64,000 nucleotides of DNA from Marinobacter mangrovi (GCF_016798325.1 NZ_JAERVO010000001.1:1116001-1180000), one strand, 5' to 3'; positions 1 through 9,418 are shown, numbered from the stretch's first letter. Made by a program: numbers and translations. The notes: generated from the sequence alone by a model not told the origin.

Positions 1-138
1 CTTCATACGCATTCCCTCTAATCCTTGCACAAGGTTCGAGCTAGAGGGTGTACAGCATGAGCGCCCTTTTGCCGACCTTATTGAAGGTATCAGCTAGACA
101 CGGTCTACTGGAATAACGCTTACTCACGGAAAGGACTT

Positions 139-1137
139 ATGAGAGCCAGCGTCATCATCCCCTCCTATAATGCAGCATCGACGCTGCCTGAAACAATTGA
201 AAGTATCTTGCCTCAGTTGACTGAACAGGATGAAATTATAATCGTTGACGATGGTTCGACAGACAATACAAAAGACCTTGTAAGTTTGTACCTAAATGAC
301 CGCATTCGCTACATCTGGCAACCAAACAGTGGTGGGCCGGCATCTCCGAGGAACAGAGGGATAGCCGCGGCAAGAGGAAAGTATATTTTTCTCTTTGATT
401 CAGATGACATAATGCTTCCCGGAAAAATCGAGGATTCACTGGCAGCATTAAATGAGCATCCAGACTCAGGACTACTATTCACCAATTTCAAAACAATTGA
501 CGAGCATGGAAATACACTTAGAACTCGCTTCTTAGATAGCTATAGCTTCATAAAAAAAATCCAAAACAATCCAAAAAAAACTGTCTTTAGATTGCCCACA
601 CCAGAACCTTGGCTATATCTTTCAAAACAGAATTATATTGGTACATCGGGCGTAGTAATACCCAAAAACATCTTTCTTGATGTGGGTTATTTTGATGAAG
701 AAATACAGAACGGCGATGATCGAGGAATGTGGTTTGAAATCGCAAAAAGATATAATATTATTTATCTAAGCAATGAATATCATGAATACCGAATACATCA
801 AAACAGCATATCTAGTGGCAATGCGAAAAAACGAGCAACTAACAAAATAAAAGTATTAGAACGCCAACTCAAAAACAGTTCGACAACCAAATTCCAAGAA
901 AGAATAAACAGGGAATTTCGATTAAATATAAGAAAACTACTATCAAAGAACTATCATGATATAGCTTGCGAACAGGTTAACAGCGGCAATCATCTATCTG
1001 CACTCAAAAGCATTTTCAGATCAATCGCACACTACCCCTCTAAAAACAGTTTATCATTATTGATGAAAATATCTTTGGGACAAAATTTACTGGGGAAAAT
1101 GCGAAAAACTAAAAAGCTACTAAAAAAAAATGGATAA
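139..1137 (+). CDS. Glycosyltransferase family 2
   Basis: This 332-residue cytoplasmic enzyme probably transfers a nucleotide-activated sugar to a growing polysaccharide repeat unit. The GT-A signature is at the N-terminus: an ASVIIPSYNAA strand near residues 3-13, DDGSTD near 37-42, and the metal-binding DSDD near 87-90. A helical tail rich in Lys and Asn follows. The start is set by a GGAAAGGA ribosome site 7-8 bases before the ATG. It ends directly against the stop of the convergent acyltransferase, with no gap. Codon use is AT-rich like the rest of 1-8,990, unlike the GC-rich genes to the right, which suggests acquisition by transfer. The donor and acceptor cannot be told from sequence. 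Confidence 0.93.
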   Translation: MRASVIIPSYNAASTLPETIESILPQLTEQDEIIIVDDGSTDNTKDLVSLYLNDRIRYIWQPNSGGPASPRNRGIAAARGKYIFLFDSDDIMLPGKIEDSLAALNEHPDSGLLFTNFKTIDEHGNTLRTRFLDSYSFIKKIQNNPKKTVFRLPTPEPWLYLSKQNYIGTSGVVIPKNIFLDVGYFDEEIQNGDDRGMWFEIAKRYNIIYLSNEYHEYRIHQNSISSGNAKKRATNKIKVLERQLKNSSTTKFQERINREFRLNIRKLLSKNYHDIACEQVNSGNHLSALKSIFRSIAHYPSKNSLSLLMKISLGQNLLGKMRKTKKLLKKNG

Positions 1138-2124
1138 CTACCTAACGCCCAGCATTAGTTTTCTCACCTTGGGGATTTTAGAAACAGTAACATCGACAAC
1201 AACACCGAAAGCTAATGTAATTGCAATCACACATATAAAATACATATGCGGATTAGATTCAAAGAATAGAGAGCCAACTCTTCTACCAATAGCTGAACCA
1301 AACCCTTGATAAAGATATATCGTGAAAGCAAACGAGCCTAATGTGCAAAGCCCCATAACTGGCCGTCTAAAAATGAACAAAGTAGCACATCCAGCAACCG
1401 ATACGATCAACCCCAAAAAAGAACGTTTAGATGCAAATTCGGCATGCCCCTCAAACCATACGTATTGCTGAATAAGAAAAGATATTAAAAACAACGCTAA
1501 CCATAAATAACTACGGTTGTCTGAAAACATATCTTCACCGAATCTTGCCACTCCATAACCTAAGAAAAAAAATGGTAAGAGGTAACTTGTAGTACCCAAG
1601 GAAAAAATAGGCAAATCAATGTCAAGAAAAGGATAGAATACATATATACAGCAGCTAGAAATAAACACTCCCGCCCAAATTGAGAAGGAATTTATTATGT
1701 GTAACTTATCCAACAAACCCACAAATACAAATATTAAAAAGATCACCTGTAAAAACCAAAAATGCTCGTAAGGATAAACTATTGCATGAAACAGCTGATC
1801 AATCGAAGCTTTCTCCGTCACGCCAGGAAGAAACGATTTTGCAACAATTTCGAGGGTAACCACGGTCACGAGCGGAACAATAATTCTCCGGATCTTACCT
1901 AAAACAAAAGTCGAATAACCCCCGGAGTAAGCTGGCCTTAATCCGTACAAATAACCCGAAATCACTGTAAACAAAGGCAACCTGATATTTTGAAAAGTAT
2001 ATGCAAAATAATCATAAAACGATCGGGCTTGGTCCAGCGGACCATCATTCGTTATGTGCAACGCCACCACAAGAATTATGGCTATTGCTCTTAAGGTTTC
2101 TATGGCAAGATCCTTTGCTCTCAT
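1138..2124 (-). CDS. Acyltransferase family 3 membrane protein
   Basis: A 328-residue integral membrane protein of the acyltransferase-3 (OafA/NodX-like) family, which usually O-acetylates surface sugars. The N-terminus has the family opening: a charged start (MRAKDLAIETLRAIAI), a first membrane helix with a conserved His (VVALHIT), then RLPLFTVISGYLYG. About ten hydrophobic segments follow. The extra SGNH domain of long OafA proteins is absent, as in the short form of the family. It lies 16 bases after the O-antigen ligase-like gene and is probably co-transcribed with it. The likely role is acetyl or succinyl decoration of the exopolysaccharide; substrate and donor are inferred. Confidence 0.92.
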   Translation of the reverse strand: MRAKDLAIETLRAIAIILVVALHITNDGPLDQARSFYDYFAYTFQNIRLPLFTVISGYLYGLRPAYSGGYSTFVLGKIRRIIVPLVTVVTLEIVAKSFLPGVTEKASIDQLFHAIVYPYEHFWFLQVIFLIFVFVGLLDKLHIINSFSIWAGVFISSCCIYVFYPFLDIDLPIFSLGTTSYLLPFFFLGYGVARFGEDMFSDNRSYLWLALFLISFLIQQYVWFEGHAEFASKRSFLGLIVSVAGCATLFIFRRPVMGLCTLGSFAFTIYLYQGFGSAIGRRVGSLFFESNPHMYFICVIAITLAFGVVVDVTVSKIPKVRKLMLGVR

Positions 2125-2140
2125 GTGATTGGTTCCAGCG

Positions 2141-3502
2141 CTATTTATATTCTTTCAATCTTTTTATAAGAGGAAATCTATCGAATCCCGTTGCGCTCCC
2201 TACGTCATAAATTTGCTCCCCCCCATCGCAACCACTCTTATATTTAGCAAGCTTATAGATAACCACCGAAAGCCCGCCGAAAAAATACCATTCGTAACTT
2301 TTTAAACCAAAGCTAGCCAAGCTAAATAACATATTCATCAACAGCCAAACTTGCATTGCTTGAACCGATCGATATAAAAAATCATCTTTACTAAAAGAAG
2401 ATACATATTTACCTGCTTGCCTGAAATTTTTTATCATCGAAACAAGATACAATATAAACAGAACTAGACCGATCAGACCAATTTCTTGCCATACCTCAGC
2501 CCATAGGATATGCGATATCTGATCTTTGCCAGCAACATTCCAGTTTGCTTCTCTAGAGGTTCCCAGTCCGTGTCCCACAATGGGGCGGTTCATAGCAACG
2601 CGAAAATCGCGCCACCAACCATCAATACGACCTTCAGCAGACGCAGATTGCCTGGTGTCGTGACTCACCAGTGACATATATCTATCTTTTTGTATATCAT
2701 TTAACGACATTGTTATAACTATAACGCCTGCAACACCAATCAAAGAAAGCAACAGCTTTCTTTTGCTTTTTACGAAGACACCAAATGCTATTATTGCAAT
2801 TGCAAGAGCCCCAGAGCGGGACAAAGTTAGCCCCATAGTGTAGAGCAGAACAGGAACCAAAATTACGTACAAAAAGAACATCCTTTTATTTATTGGTGAC
2901 ACCACATAATGTAAAAATGGGAACACCGTCGCTATCACAAACGCTAAACCGTTGGGGTTAATGGTATCAGAGGGCGCACCCGCTAAACGACCTGCAAAAT
3001 CACCATCGCCCAAATATGTCTCAGAACCCAAATAACCCATAGTAAGATTCAAAACAAGAGGTTCTATAATTCGTATTAAATTACATATAACAAACACATA
3101 TACTACAACCTTTAATCTTTTTTCTGAGACGACCAAATTAACGGTAAAGAAATAGAAAATTGCTCCCTTTATAAACTCTATCAAACCACGGTTAATTACC
3201 GATCCAGGCCACTCAACAATAGGGAGTGTAACTATAGCGTATACAAATATCGCAAAAAGGTATTTCGAGGCTGAGTCTAGCTTGGGTCCAGTAGAGACCT
3301 TTGATGCAAAAATCAGGTAAGTAATTAACAATACTAATATGAAGTCGAATCGAATTAAGCCCAAAGGCGTAATTCTTTCAGGAAGATGAATAAAAAAACT
3401 TATTAAGTAAATAACGTATAACTTAAAAGGAAGCGCAGTCGCGGCCTCTAAAGCAGCTCCGACTTCAAGTGAGAAAGACTTCCCTACAAGCTTCCTAGTC
3501 AT
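2141..3502 (-). CDS. O-antigen ligase / Wzy-like polymerase membrane protein
   Basis: A 453-residue polytopic inner-membrane protein with about 12 hydrophobic segments. The Wzy_C/O-antigen ligase signature is in the second half: a TLSRSGALAIA segment near residue 225, a large periplasmic loop containing GRIDGWWRDF and PIVGHGLGTSR, then SHILWAEVWQEIGLIGL, matching the family motif of a conserved His followed by a Glu-Gly-rich helix. Members either polymerise repeat units in the periplasm or ligate glycans to lipid or protein. In an exopolysaccharide locus that has Wza- and Wzz-like partners, polymerase is the likelier role. Its ATG overlaps the stop of the upstream glycosyltransferase by four bases (ATGA), so the two are translationally coupled. 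Confidence 0.9.
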   Translation of the reverse strand: MTRKLVGKSFSLEVGAALEAATALPFKLYVIYLISFFIHLPERITPLGLIRFDFILVLLITYLIFASKVSTGPKLDSASKYLFAIFVYAIVTLPIVEWPGSVINRGLIEFIKGAIFYFFTVNLVVSEKRLKVVVYVFVICNLIRIIEPLVLNLTMGYLGSETYLGDGDFAGRLAGAPSDTINPNGLAFVIATVFPFLHYVVSPINKRMFFLYVILVPVLLYTMGLTLSRSGALAIAIIAFGVFVKSKRKLLLSLIGVAGVIVITMSLNDIQKDRYMSLVSHDTRQSASAEGRIDGWWRDFRVAMNRPIVGHGLGTSREANWNVAGKDQISHILWAEVWQEIGLIGLVLFILYLVSMIKNFRQAGKYVSSFSKDDFLYRSVQAMQVWLLMNMLFSLASFGLKSYEWYFFGGLSVVIYKLAKYKSGCDGGEQIYDVGSATGFDRFPLIKRLKEYK

Positions 3503-4623
3503 CCGGCTACCTCTCGATACATATTATGCAAGGCTTTGGCTGAAGACTCTATTTTATATTTTTCTAGTGCTTCTTTTTGATACTCTAAGAAAGGTCCCCG
3601 CCCTATTTCCAAGCACTTATCTATTCCATTAGCGAGAGACTGGTGGTCATTAACTTCGACCACTATTGCCGGAGTTCCTTCTATAACTTCCCGAAGCCCC
3701 AGGCATCTAGAGCCTACAAATGGAACGCCACTACAAAGAGCCTCCATCGGTTGAAGAGGACACGCTTCCCAAAGTGAGGGCATAGCAATTAAATCGCAAC
3801 CTTTCATAACCGAAGATACATCCGACGCGAACGGAGCAAATGTAAAATTATTAGATAACATTTTATTTGCAACATAAGCCTGCTCTTCCCGAATAAAAGC
3901 GCCCGAGCCAAAACATAGAACATGAAGATTATCTAATCCTTTATATTTCAACAAATAATCGACAGCATCTACAAGGACCCTAAAACCCTTTTGCCGCATA
4001 AATCGACCAAAAAAACCTATTACAATTGTTTTTTCACCTAAACCAAATTCCTTCCTCAAATCAACAGCTTTAGATTCATAAAAATGAAGAGAATCTATTC
4101 CGTTTTTTATAACTACACTACGCTTTTTATTCAGAGAGGGGAAAAAGTTGAAAAGATTCTGTTCCGCATCATTAGAAACAGAATGTACGATCTCGCATCG
4201 ACCAAGCACTTTAGAGATAAATAATCGCTTTATAGAACCCACAAACCCCGTGAACTGCGACTGATTCAAAACATCATGAGATGTTAATATCAATTTAGTG
4301 CGAGAAAATATTGAGGGCAAGAACGATACCGCAGCCGCTGTAAAACCATGCGCATGGATAATGTCTATGTCACCCTTCCTAGCGTAATGCCAAACCAACT
4401 TCGACATATTCTTTAGCTGATCTTTGTCGTCGGCTACAAGCTCACTGTTGATTATTTTATTTGATATGTCGGATTCAAGTAAACGTCCGCCTTCTGAATT
4501 TATCGTCAAAAGAGTAAATTCAATATTATTCGAGGGGAAATAATTAAACGTATACTTGAGAAACGTTCTAATTCCACCAACTGGCCAGCGCACAACTAAT
4601 AGAACTTTAATTTTTGCTTCCAC
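3499..4623 (-). CDS. Glycosyltransferase family 4
   Basis: A 374-residue GT-B fold glycosyltransferase. The N-terminal domain opens with IKVLLVVRWPVGGIRTF, a GGI/GGA acceptor loop. The C-terminal domain has VIGFFGRFMRQKGFRVLVDA and the EX7E-type donor site around MPSLWEACPLQPMEALCSGVP. The start is GTG, supported by AAAGGA seven bases upstream; there is no better ATG. It is the first gene of a leftward run with the ligase-like and acyltransferase genes, and is divergent from the FkbM gene across a 204-base AT-rich gap that probably carries both promoters. The sugar specificity is unknown. Confidence 0.93.
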   Translation of the reverse strand: MEAKIKVLLVVRWPVGGIRTFLKYTFNYFPSNNIEFTLLTINSEGGRLLESDISNKIINSELVADDKDQLKNMSKLVWHYARKGDIDIIHAHGFTAAAVSFLPSIFSRTKLILTSHDVLNQSQFTGFVGSIKRLFISKVLGRCEIVHSVSNDAEQNLFNFFPSLNKKRSVVIKNGIDSLHFYESKAVDLRKEFGLGEKTIVIGFFGRFMRQKGFRVLVDAVDYLLKYKGLDNLHVLCFGSGAFIREEQAYVANKMLSNNFTFAPFASDVSSVMKGCDLIAMPSLWEACPLQPMEALCSGVPFVGSRCLGLREVIEGTPAIVVEVNDHQSLANGIDKCLEIGRGPFLEYQKEALEKYKIESSAKALHNMYREVAG

Positions 4624-4827
4624 AGAAAGTTCCTTTCTTCCTTGTTTTCGGAGTTCGTGAGCTTAGAATTACAGATAAGACGTAGCAAAGCCGACACTCG
4701 ATAGACGCTGTTGCCATAGGTTTCAATGATAGACACCCGAAAACAACTTACCATAAAAACCTTCAAACAATCACTGCTTTATTATAGAATATCACAGAAA
4801 TAATAGACACTTAATAAGGAATCAAAA

Positions 4828-5478
4828 ATGCTACGCCAGCTTGCAAAGAAATTGCCTTGGTCATTACAGCACCAGCTTAAACAATTTTATTACAGGAACC
4901 AGATTAGTAAAGGTACCTTCAAGTCTCCTGAAAAGGAATTCAATATTATCGACAGACTAATCTCCCCTGAAGACTGGGTTATGGATATAGGAGCAAATGT
5001 TGGACACTATACTAGACGCTTTTCCGACCTTACCCCTCAAGGACGGGTTATTGCTATCGAACCACACCCTATCACCTTCTCATATCTGGCGAGCAACGTT
5101 GCAGATCTGAAGAACGTTACTCTTATTAATGCCGCATTCTCCGACCATAACGGACTTGTAGGCTTTACTGTCCCAAACAATAACTTTTACCAAGCATCCA
5201 TTGACTCATCTTCTGATTCGAAGGTCATCTGCATATCACCTGCTGTGCTTAATTTCGAAAATAGTATAAATTTCATAAAAATTGATGCCGAAGGGCACGA
5301 ACCATTTATAATAAATTCTCTCGAAGACTTAATAACCAGAGATCGCCCAATATTAATGATAGAGCACAATACAGAGCTACTAAAAAAGTGGTGCTCTGAA
5401 CACGAATATGAGTTTCATGACCTCGCCAATTCTCACAATCATATTCTTGTACCAAGTTCTAAATCAAAATACTCATAA
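4828..5478 (+). CDS. FkbM family methyltransferase
   Basis: A 216-residue SAM-dependent methyltransferase of the FkbM type, usually an O-methyltransferase that caps or modifies sugars in surface polysaccharide loci. Visible motifs are motif I (VMDIGANVGHYT, about residues 51-62), the acidic residue after the next strand (VIAIEPHP), and the family hallmark FIKIDAEGHE near 149-158. AAGGA stands seven bases before the ATG. The gene is alone on its strand between two divergent or unrelated neighbours, and shares the AT-rich composition of the variable segment. The likely role is methylation of an EPS sugar; the target is inferred only from context. Confidence 0.92.
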   Translation: MLRQLAKKLPWSLQHQLKQFYYRNQISKGTFKSPEKEFNIIDRLISPEDWVMDIGANVGHYTRRFSDLTPQGRVIAIEPHPITFSYLASNVADLKNVTLINAAFSDHNGLVGFTVPNNNFYQASIDSSSDSKVICISPAVLNFENSINFIKIDAEGHEPFIINSLEDLITRDRPILMIEHNTELLKKWCSEHEYEFHDLANSHNHILVPSSKSKYS

Positions 5479-5663
5479 GGAGGCTTCTTTATATAACCGG
5501 TTAGCGCCACAGATATCTTAAAAAGATTTAGTTTTAAAAAAACGCCCATTTGTATCAAAGCTTTATTATACCCTTGCAATATTGTCATTTCTAAAATTAT
5601 CGCTACACTTGTAAATTACCAGCCTTATCTATTTAGGCATTCGTTAGATGAAGGGCTAATATC

Positions 5664-6746
5664 ATGATTGCTGAGAGAAATATGGCTCATAATGCTTTGA
5701 AGAAAGGTGGTTTTTTACTCTTTGTCCTCTCAACAACCCAAGTGCTTGCTGCGCCACAAGTCAATTCAGTGACTCAGCAATCATCCGGAGGTGAGTTGCA
5801 GCTCGTTATTTCAGGGTCCGGCTTCGGAGAAAAATCCCACCCTAACCCATTGTATTATTTTGACTTTGATGAAGATTCGAAAGCGCAAAATGTTCAAGCG
5901 TCTGCCGTAAAGGATTCTTTTAGCACAAACGGCACAATATCAGCTGACTCAACTCCATATGGTTCAGGTCAAGTTCTTCGTTTTACGATAAAGCAAGACC
6001 CTTCTGCAGTAGCGATTCCTGGCATAGATTTTGATTCTGACCGTCTATACGTCTATTTCAATAGACGCTACAGCTTCTCAATCGCAGATTCATCAAATTG
6101 GGGATCTAGAGGCTTTAATTTAAAATCGAATAGAATATGGGGCGATACCGGAAATAATATTTACATTGGTTACCAAGGAAAAGAAGGGAATTCATCAGGA
6201 AGAATTTTTCCAGAATATACGGCAGAAGGTGGCGCAACCTGGGTAGGTACTAATCTTCCACAAGTTGAAGGAGAATGGACTCAAGAGGAAATAGTGTATA
6301 AAGCAAGTGATATCGGCGTTCAAAACGGAATTTTTGATTTATACCATAATGGAAATTCTGTTCATGATTCAGTGTTCCGGATGCGAACTAGTGATCGCCC
6401 AGACCGATATAGTAAATTGTATTTCGATCAAATAAGTAATGGCACAAACGAAAACAAAACCTTGTATATATATTATGATAACATATATATAGATGACACG
6501 TTCCAGAGAGTATATTTATCAAACGCGCCTACTTTTGACGAAGCAAAGGAGCGCCTCGTTCAAGTTCCTCTTAAATGGAGCGACAACTCCGTAACTGTAA
6601 AGTTGAAGTCAGGAAATTTTTCACCATCTAGTTCTTATATATACGTTGTAGATGCAAACGGCGATGTAAATAAGAACGGAGCCCGTCTCTGTCAGAGCGA
6701 CTGTCCGTCACCACCTAACCCTCCAAAAGGCATTGGATTTAAATAA
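5664..6746 (+). CDS. Secreted IPT/TIG-like protein of unknown function
   Basis: A 360-residue exported protein whose function I do not recognise. The N-terminus has a basic stretch and a hydrophobic core (FLLFVLSTTQVLAA), so signal peptidase probably cuts near residue 29. The mature start (VNSVTQQSSGGELQLVISGSGFG) resembles an IPT/TIG immunoglobulin-like strand pair. The remainder is rich in aromatic residues, Asn and Ser, with alternating beta-strand patterning, including GEWTQEEIVYKAS, NGIFDLYHNG and YIYYDNIYIDD. These recall jelly-roll folds of polysaccharide-binding or polysaccharide lyase proteins. The start chosen has GAAGGG eight bases upstream; ATG 5682 is an alternative. Its 3' end overlaps the convergent PEP-CTERM gene by 8 bases. 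A periplasmic or extracellular EPS-binding role is inference. Confidence 0.75.
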   Translation: MIAERNMAHNALKKGGFLLFVLSTTQVLAAPQVNSVTQQSSGGELQLVISGSGFGEKSHPNPLYYFDFDEDSKAQNVQASAVKDSFSTNGTISADSTPYGSGQVLRFTIKQDPSAVAIPGIDFDSDRLYVYFNRRYSFSIADSSNWGSRGFNLKSNRIWGDTGNNIYIGYQGKEGNSSGRIFPEYTAEGGATWVGTNLPQVEGEWTQEEIVYKASDIGVQNGIFDLYHNGNSVHDSVFRMRTSDRPDRYSKLYFDQISNGTNENKTLYIYYDNIYIDDTFQRVYLSNAPTFDEAKERLVQVPLKWSDNSVTVKLKSGNFSPSSSYIYVVDANGDVNKNGARLCQSDCPSPPNPPKGIGFK

Positions 6747-7299
6747 AGCGTCGACGTACTTTAATAAAGAACATCAAAGCGAGTCCGGCAAAACACAGAA
6801 AACCACTTCCGGGCTCGCTCACTTCGCTAACGCTTAAGTGGCTAAATTCAGAAGTTATTCCATATCGTTTACTTCCGGCATTTATCAACCCCATGCCACT
6901 TGGCCCCTTTTCTCCTAGCAGTCTAAATGGATCCGTATCGGGTTGCTTGTCCAGTATTTTCCACTCATTAGCGTAAAATGAAATTTCGTCAAGTTCGTTC
7001 ACAAGCCAAATAGGCCCAAACAGCATAAATATCTCATACACGTTCGAGCTTATTTCATTAGACTCTACAGTTACAGGTTCACCCATTTCCGATGCAAATA
7101 TCCAAGTCTTTGAGTTTAATTCAATAGAACAACTCAATAGCGTATCAGCGTCATCATCAAACACTGCTTGCATAGCGCCGGTGAAAGTATTGCCATTATC
7201 CAAATCAGTTATGTAGTTCTTGATGTCATATGTAATTACACTGGCATTTGAGACTGCGCTCAAGGTTCCAAATACTATTAGCAAAATCCATTTATTCAT
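6739..7299 (-). CDS. PEP-CTERM-like sorted exoprotein
   Basis: A 186-residue secreted protein with an N-terminal signal peptide (MNKWILLIVFGTLSAVSNA) and a C-terminal sorting-type tail: SEPGSGFLCFAGLALMFF, then a basic cluster (KVRRRF). This follows the PEP-CTERM layout of motif, hydrophobic helix and Arg-rich end, but the first Pro of the PEP motif is Ser here. Such tails are recognised by exosortases (XrtA type), which act with EPS loci like this one. The ATG at 7299 is preferred over an upstream TTG because GGAAGG lies just before it. The central domain (SVITYDIKNYI and following) is typical of small PEP-CTERM proteins of unknown role. No exosortase gene is in the window. Confidence 0.8.
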   Translation of the reverse strand: MNKWILLIVFGTLSAVSNASVITYDIKNYITDLDNGNTFTGAMQAVFDDDADTLLSCSIELNSKTWIFASEMGEPVTVESNEISSNVYEIFMLFGPIWLVNELDEISFYANEWKILDKQPDTDPFRLLGEKGPSGMGLINAGSKRYGITSEFSHLSVSEVSEPGSGFLCFAGLALMFFIKVRRRFI

Positions 7300-7424
7300 G
7301 GCGAGCCCTTCCAATCTATTTGTTTTAGTACGCTATCACCAACTTAACTGAACACAAAATATTTTTAGGAATAAGAATACTCAAAGTAACTCCACGAAAT
7401 TATTAGCAACAGTCTCGACACTTT

Positions 7425-8396
7425 TCATACACCAGTCAAAAGGGCCAAATCCTTAATTTTATTTGAGAAATTTTTTGAATATTCTAGCTTAAAAGAAACC
7501 AGCTGTTTGCGCAATTCAGAATTCCGCTCCAATCCGATAACTATTTTTCTCGCAATATCGGCTGCACTATTACTGGTATATAAATACCCATCTTTAAAAA
7601 CCTTTTTTGAAATATCTGTCTCAGATATTATACATGGAGTACCGACAGCTGCGGCCTCGTAAGCCCCGCAAACCAGACAATTCTCTCTACTTGTAAGGTC
7701 GATTAAAAGCGTAGCGTCGGAAATCAGCGCCAGATATTCTTCATGCGACACAAACCCTTCTAAGACGACATTTTTAGGCTTGCTCATCTCAAGGACATGT
7801 TTAGGAGGCTTTCCAGTGATATGTATATTAACGTCATACTCCTCGAGAATTTTTGCCGCTGAAATAACCTCCATATAAGGCTCATCGTCTGCCCAAGTAC
7901 AAACCAAGACAACATAGACTTCTTCAGGAAGTTCGTTGGAACTTCTGGAGTATTTAGGAAATTTGGGTATTGGGTCGGTCAACACATATGAACTCCCCCT
8001 TCTTCTTTTTACTTCTTTTGCTAAATATTCGTTAGTAACTATGCTTAAATCTACTTTTCTTGAAAGCCAATAAGAAATCCACGACAGAATTCTATTTCTT
8101 CCTTCAAGAGGATATACACCTGCATTATGGGTATCCATAATAAGTCTAGCTTTGTGGAATGGCCTCAACAAAACCAGGAAGACCGAGAGTACAATTGAAG
8201 GATTCTGAAAAAAAATGATTTCAGGACTATATCGCTTTACGACCGTCGCGGTCTTATATAAAGAAATAATATAACGCTTAATTTTATTTCCTTTAATAAT
8301 TATTTCATGCAAAGGAATTTCCAACTCTGACGCAAGTGATCTACTTCTTGTGTGACCTTCCCAAGCCAACCAAATACAGCGATTATTGCCAGCCAT
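7425..8396 (-). CDS. Glycosyltransferase (GT4-like)
   Basis: A 323-residue probable GT-B glycosyltransferase. Clues are an N-terminal Rossmann-like half with LIMDTHNAGVYPLEG, a motif common in GT4 enzymes that act on lipid-linked intermediates, and a C-terminal half with YVVLVCTWADDEPYMEV followed by a donor site region (TSRENCLVCGAYEAAAVGTPCII) with the two acidic residues spaced as in EX7E. It starts two bases after the stop of the adjacent deacetylase gene, so the two are coupled. Composition is AT-rich. It is shorter than average for the family but ends appear intact. Substrate unknown. Confidence 0.85.
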   Translation of the reverse strand: MAGNNRCIWLAWEGHTRSRSLASELEIPLHEIIIKGNKIKRYIISLYKTATVVKRYSPEIIFFQNPSIVLSVFLVLLRPFHKARLIMDTHNAGVYPLEGRNRILSWISYWLSRKVDLSIVTNEYLAKEVKRRRGSSYVLTDPIPKFPKYSRSSNELPEEVYVVLVCTWADDEPYMEVISAAKILEEYDVNIHITGKPPKHVLEMSKPKNVVLEGFVSHEEYLALISDATLLIDLTSRENCLVCGAYEAAAVGTPCIISETDISKKVFKDGYLYTSNSAADIARKIVIGLERNSELRKQLVSFKLEYSKNFSNKIKDLALLTGV

Positions 8397-8398
8397 GA

Positions 8399-9397
8399 CT
8401 ATCTCATTTTGACATTGTTTCTTGAGTACTCGTATATATGAGACATCCCATATACGTTTTTTTCAAAGTTCTTCATATCATACTGAGCGGGATATCGTTT
8501 TATGCACCACCGATCGTCTAACGCTGGTCCATCCGGATAAGCCGCCACGGCGTATTTATATCCAGCATTGCTTATACATTCTTTTACTTCTTCATTAAAA
8601 TCTTCGACCGTACCATTTGGGTAACAAAACATGTCCGCAGTCAGCCCTAGATTTTTTTTGATCATGCTTTTCGACTCCGAGAGTTCAAATATAAGTTCAT
8701 TCGTTTCGAGCTTAGTTAATATTGGATGACTAACTGAATGACTTCCGATATCTAGACCGGACAAGGACATTTCCTTTAATTGTTTCCAGGTAACAGGTAG
8801 GTATTCATCTGGCACTCTTCCGGGCATTTCTACGCCAAATTCGGAATAAATATAATCAATGAATTTAATCTTATCGCGATTATTCAAGGTTAACGAATAG
8901 TCCGCTAGTTCATTCCAAAGACTGCCGGGAGAGCCTTGATTTTCCAGATTAAGTTCAAAATCATTTCGTAGCTGGTGGAGGGGTATAACTCGCATATCTA
9001 CCGCAAACCGCAACTGATCCGGCCACAACCACAGGTCACCATTCACAAACCCCGTCGTAATAAACAACGTGGACGGTATCCCCTCCTCCTGCATGATCGG
9101 GAAGGCGTATTCGGCAAAGTCCGCATAACCATCATCGAACGTCACCACAACCGCATGATTGGGTACGTTCCCCTGCTCATGCGCCGCCAACAGCTCTGTC
9201 AGGTTCATCGGGTGGAAGTGGCGCTTGATCAACCGCATTTGCTTTCGGAACTGATCCACATGGATCTTGCCCGGCTCGTCTGTCGCCGAAAGCCGGTGGT
9301 ACATCAGGATACGGGGATGGTGGCGCGCCAGTATGCGGGCGAGCTGCAGGCCGCCCAATGGGCGGGTGGCTTTGTAGATCAATTGGTTGAGTGTCAT
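8399..9397 (-). CDS. Polysaccharide deacetylase (NodB/CE4)
   Basis: A 332-residue carbohydrate esterase family 4 protein that removes N- or O-acetyl groups from a sugar polymer or lipid-linked unit. The metal-binding motif 1 is TFDDG (residues 86-90) and motif 2 is GSHSVSH (218-224), giving the Asp-His-His metal site. No signal peptide is seen, so it probably acts on cytoplasmic or membrane-bound intermediates. The gene is compositionally split: the first ~135 codons are GC-rich like the operon upstream, whereas the rest is AT-rich like the variable segment. This suggests a recombination junction inside the gene. It lies 21 bases after the family 2 glycosyltransferase. Confidence 0.92.
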   Translation of the reverse strand: MTLNQLIYKATRPLGGLQLARILARHHPRILMYHRLSATDEPGKIHVDQFRKQMRLIKRHFHPMNLTELLAAHEQGNVPNHAVVVTFDDGYADFAEYAFPIMQEEGIPSTLFITTGFVNGDLWLWPDQLRFAVDMRVIPLHQLRNDFELNLENQGSPGSLWNELADYSLTLNNRDKIKFIDYIYSEFGVEMPGRVPDEYLPVTWKQLKEMSLSGLDIGSHSVSHPILTKLETNELIFELSESKSMIKKNLGLTADMFCYPNGTVEDFNEEVKECISNAGYKYAVAAYPDGPALDDRWCIKRYPAQYDMKNFEKNVYGMSHIYEYSRNNVKMR

Positions 9398-9418
9398 TCC
9401 CTGTCTCTCCCGCTCCGA

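Noticed and set aside
2-97. Open frame of 31 codons entering from the left edge, ending TAG at 95-97
   Set aside because: Too short to judge, no recognisable motif; it could be the end of an upstream gene but cannot be supported.
7405-7419. Possible sigma-54 site upstream of the PEP-CTERM-like gene at 6739
   Set aside because: Reads TGTC-N7-TTGC; one of the invariant GG bases is missing, so it does not meet the consensus.
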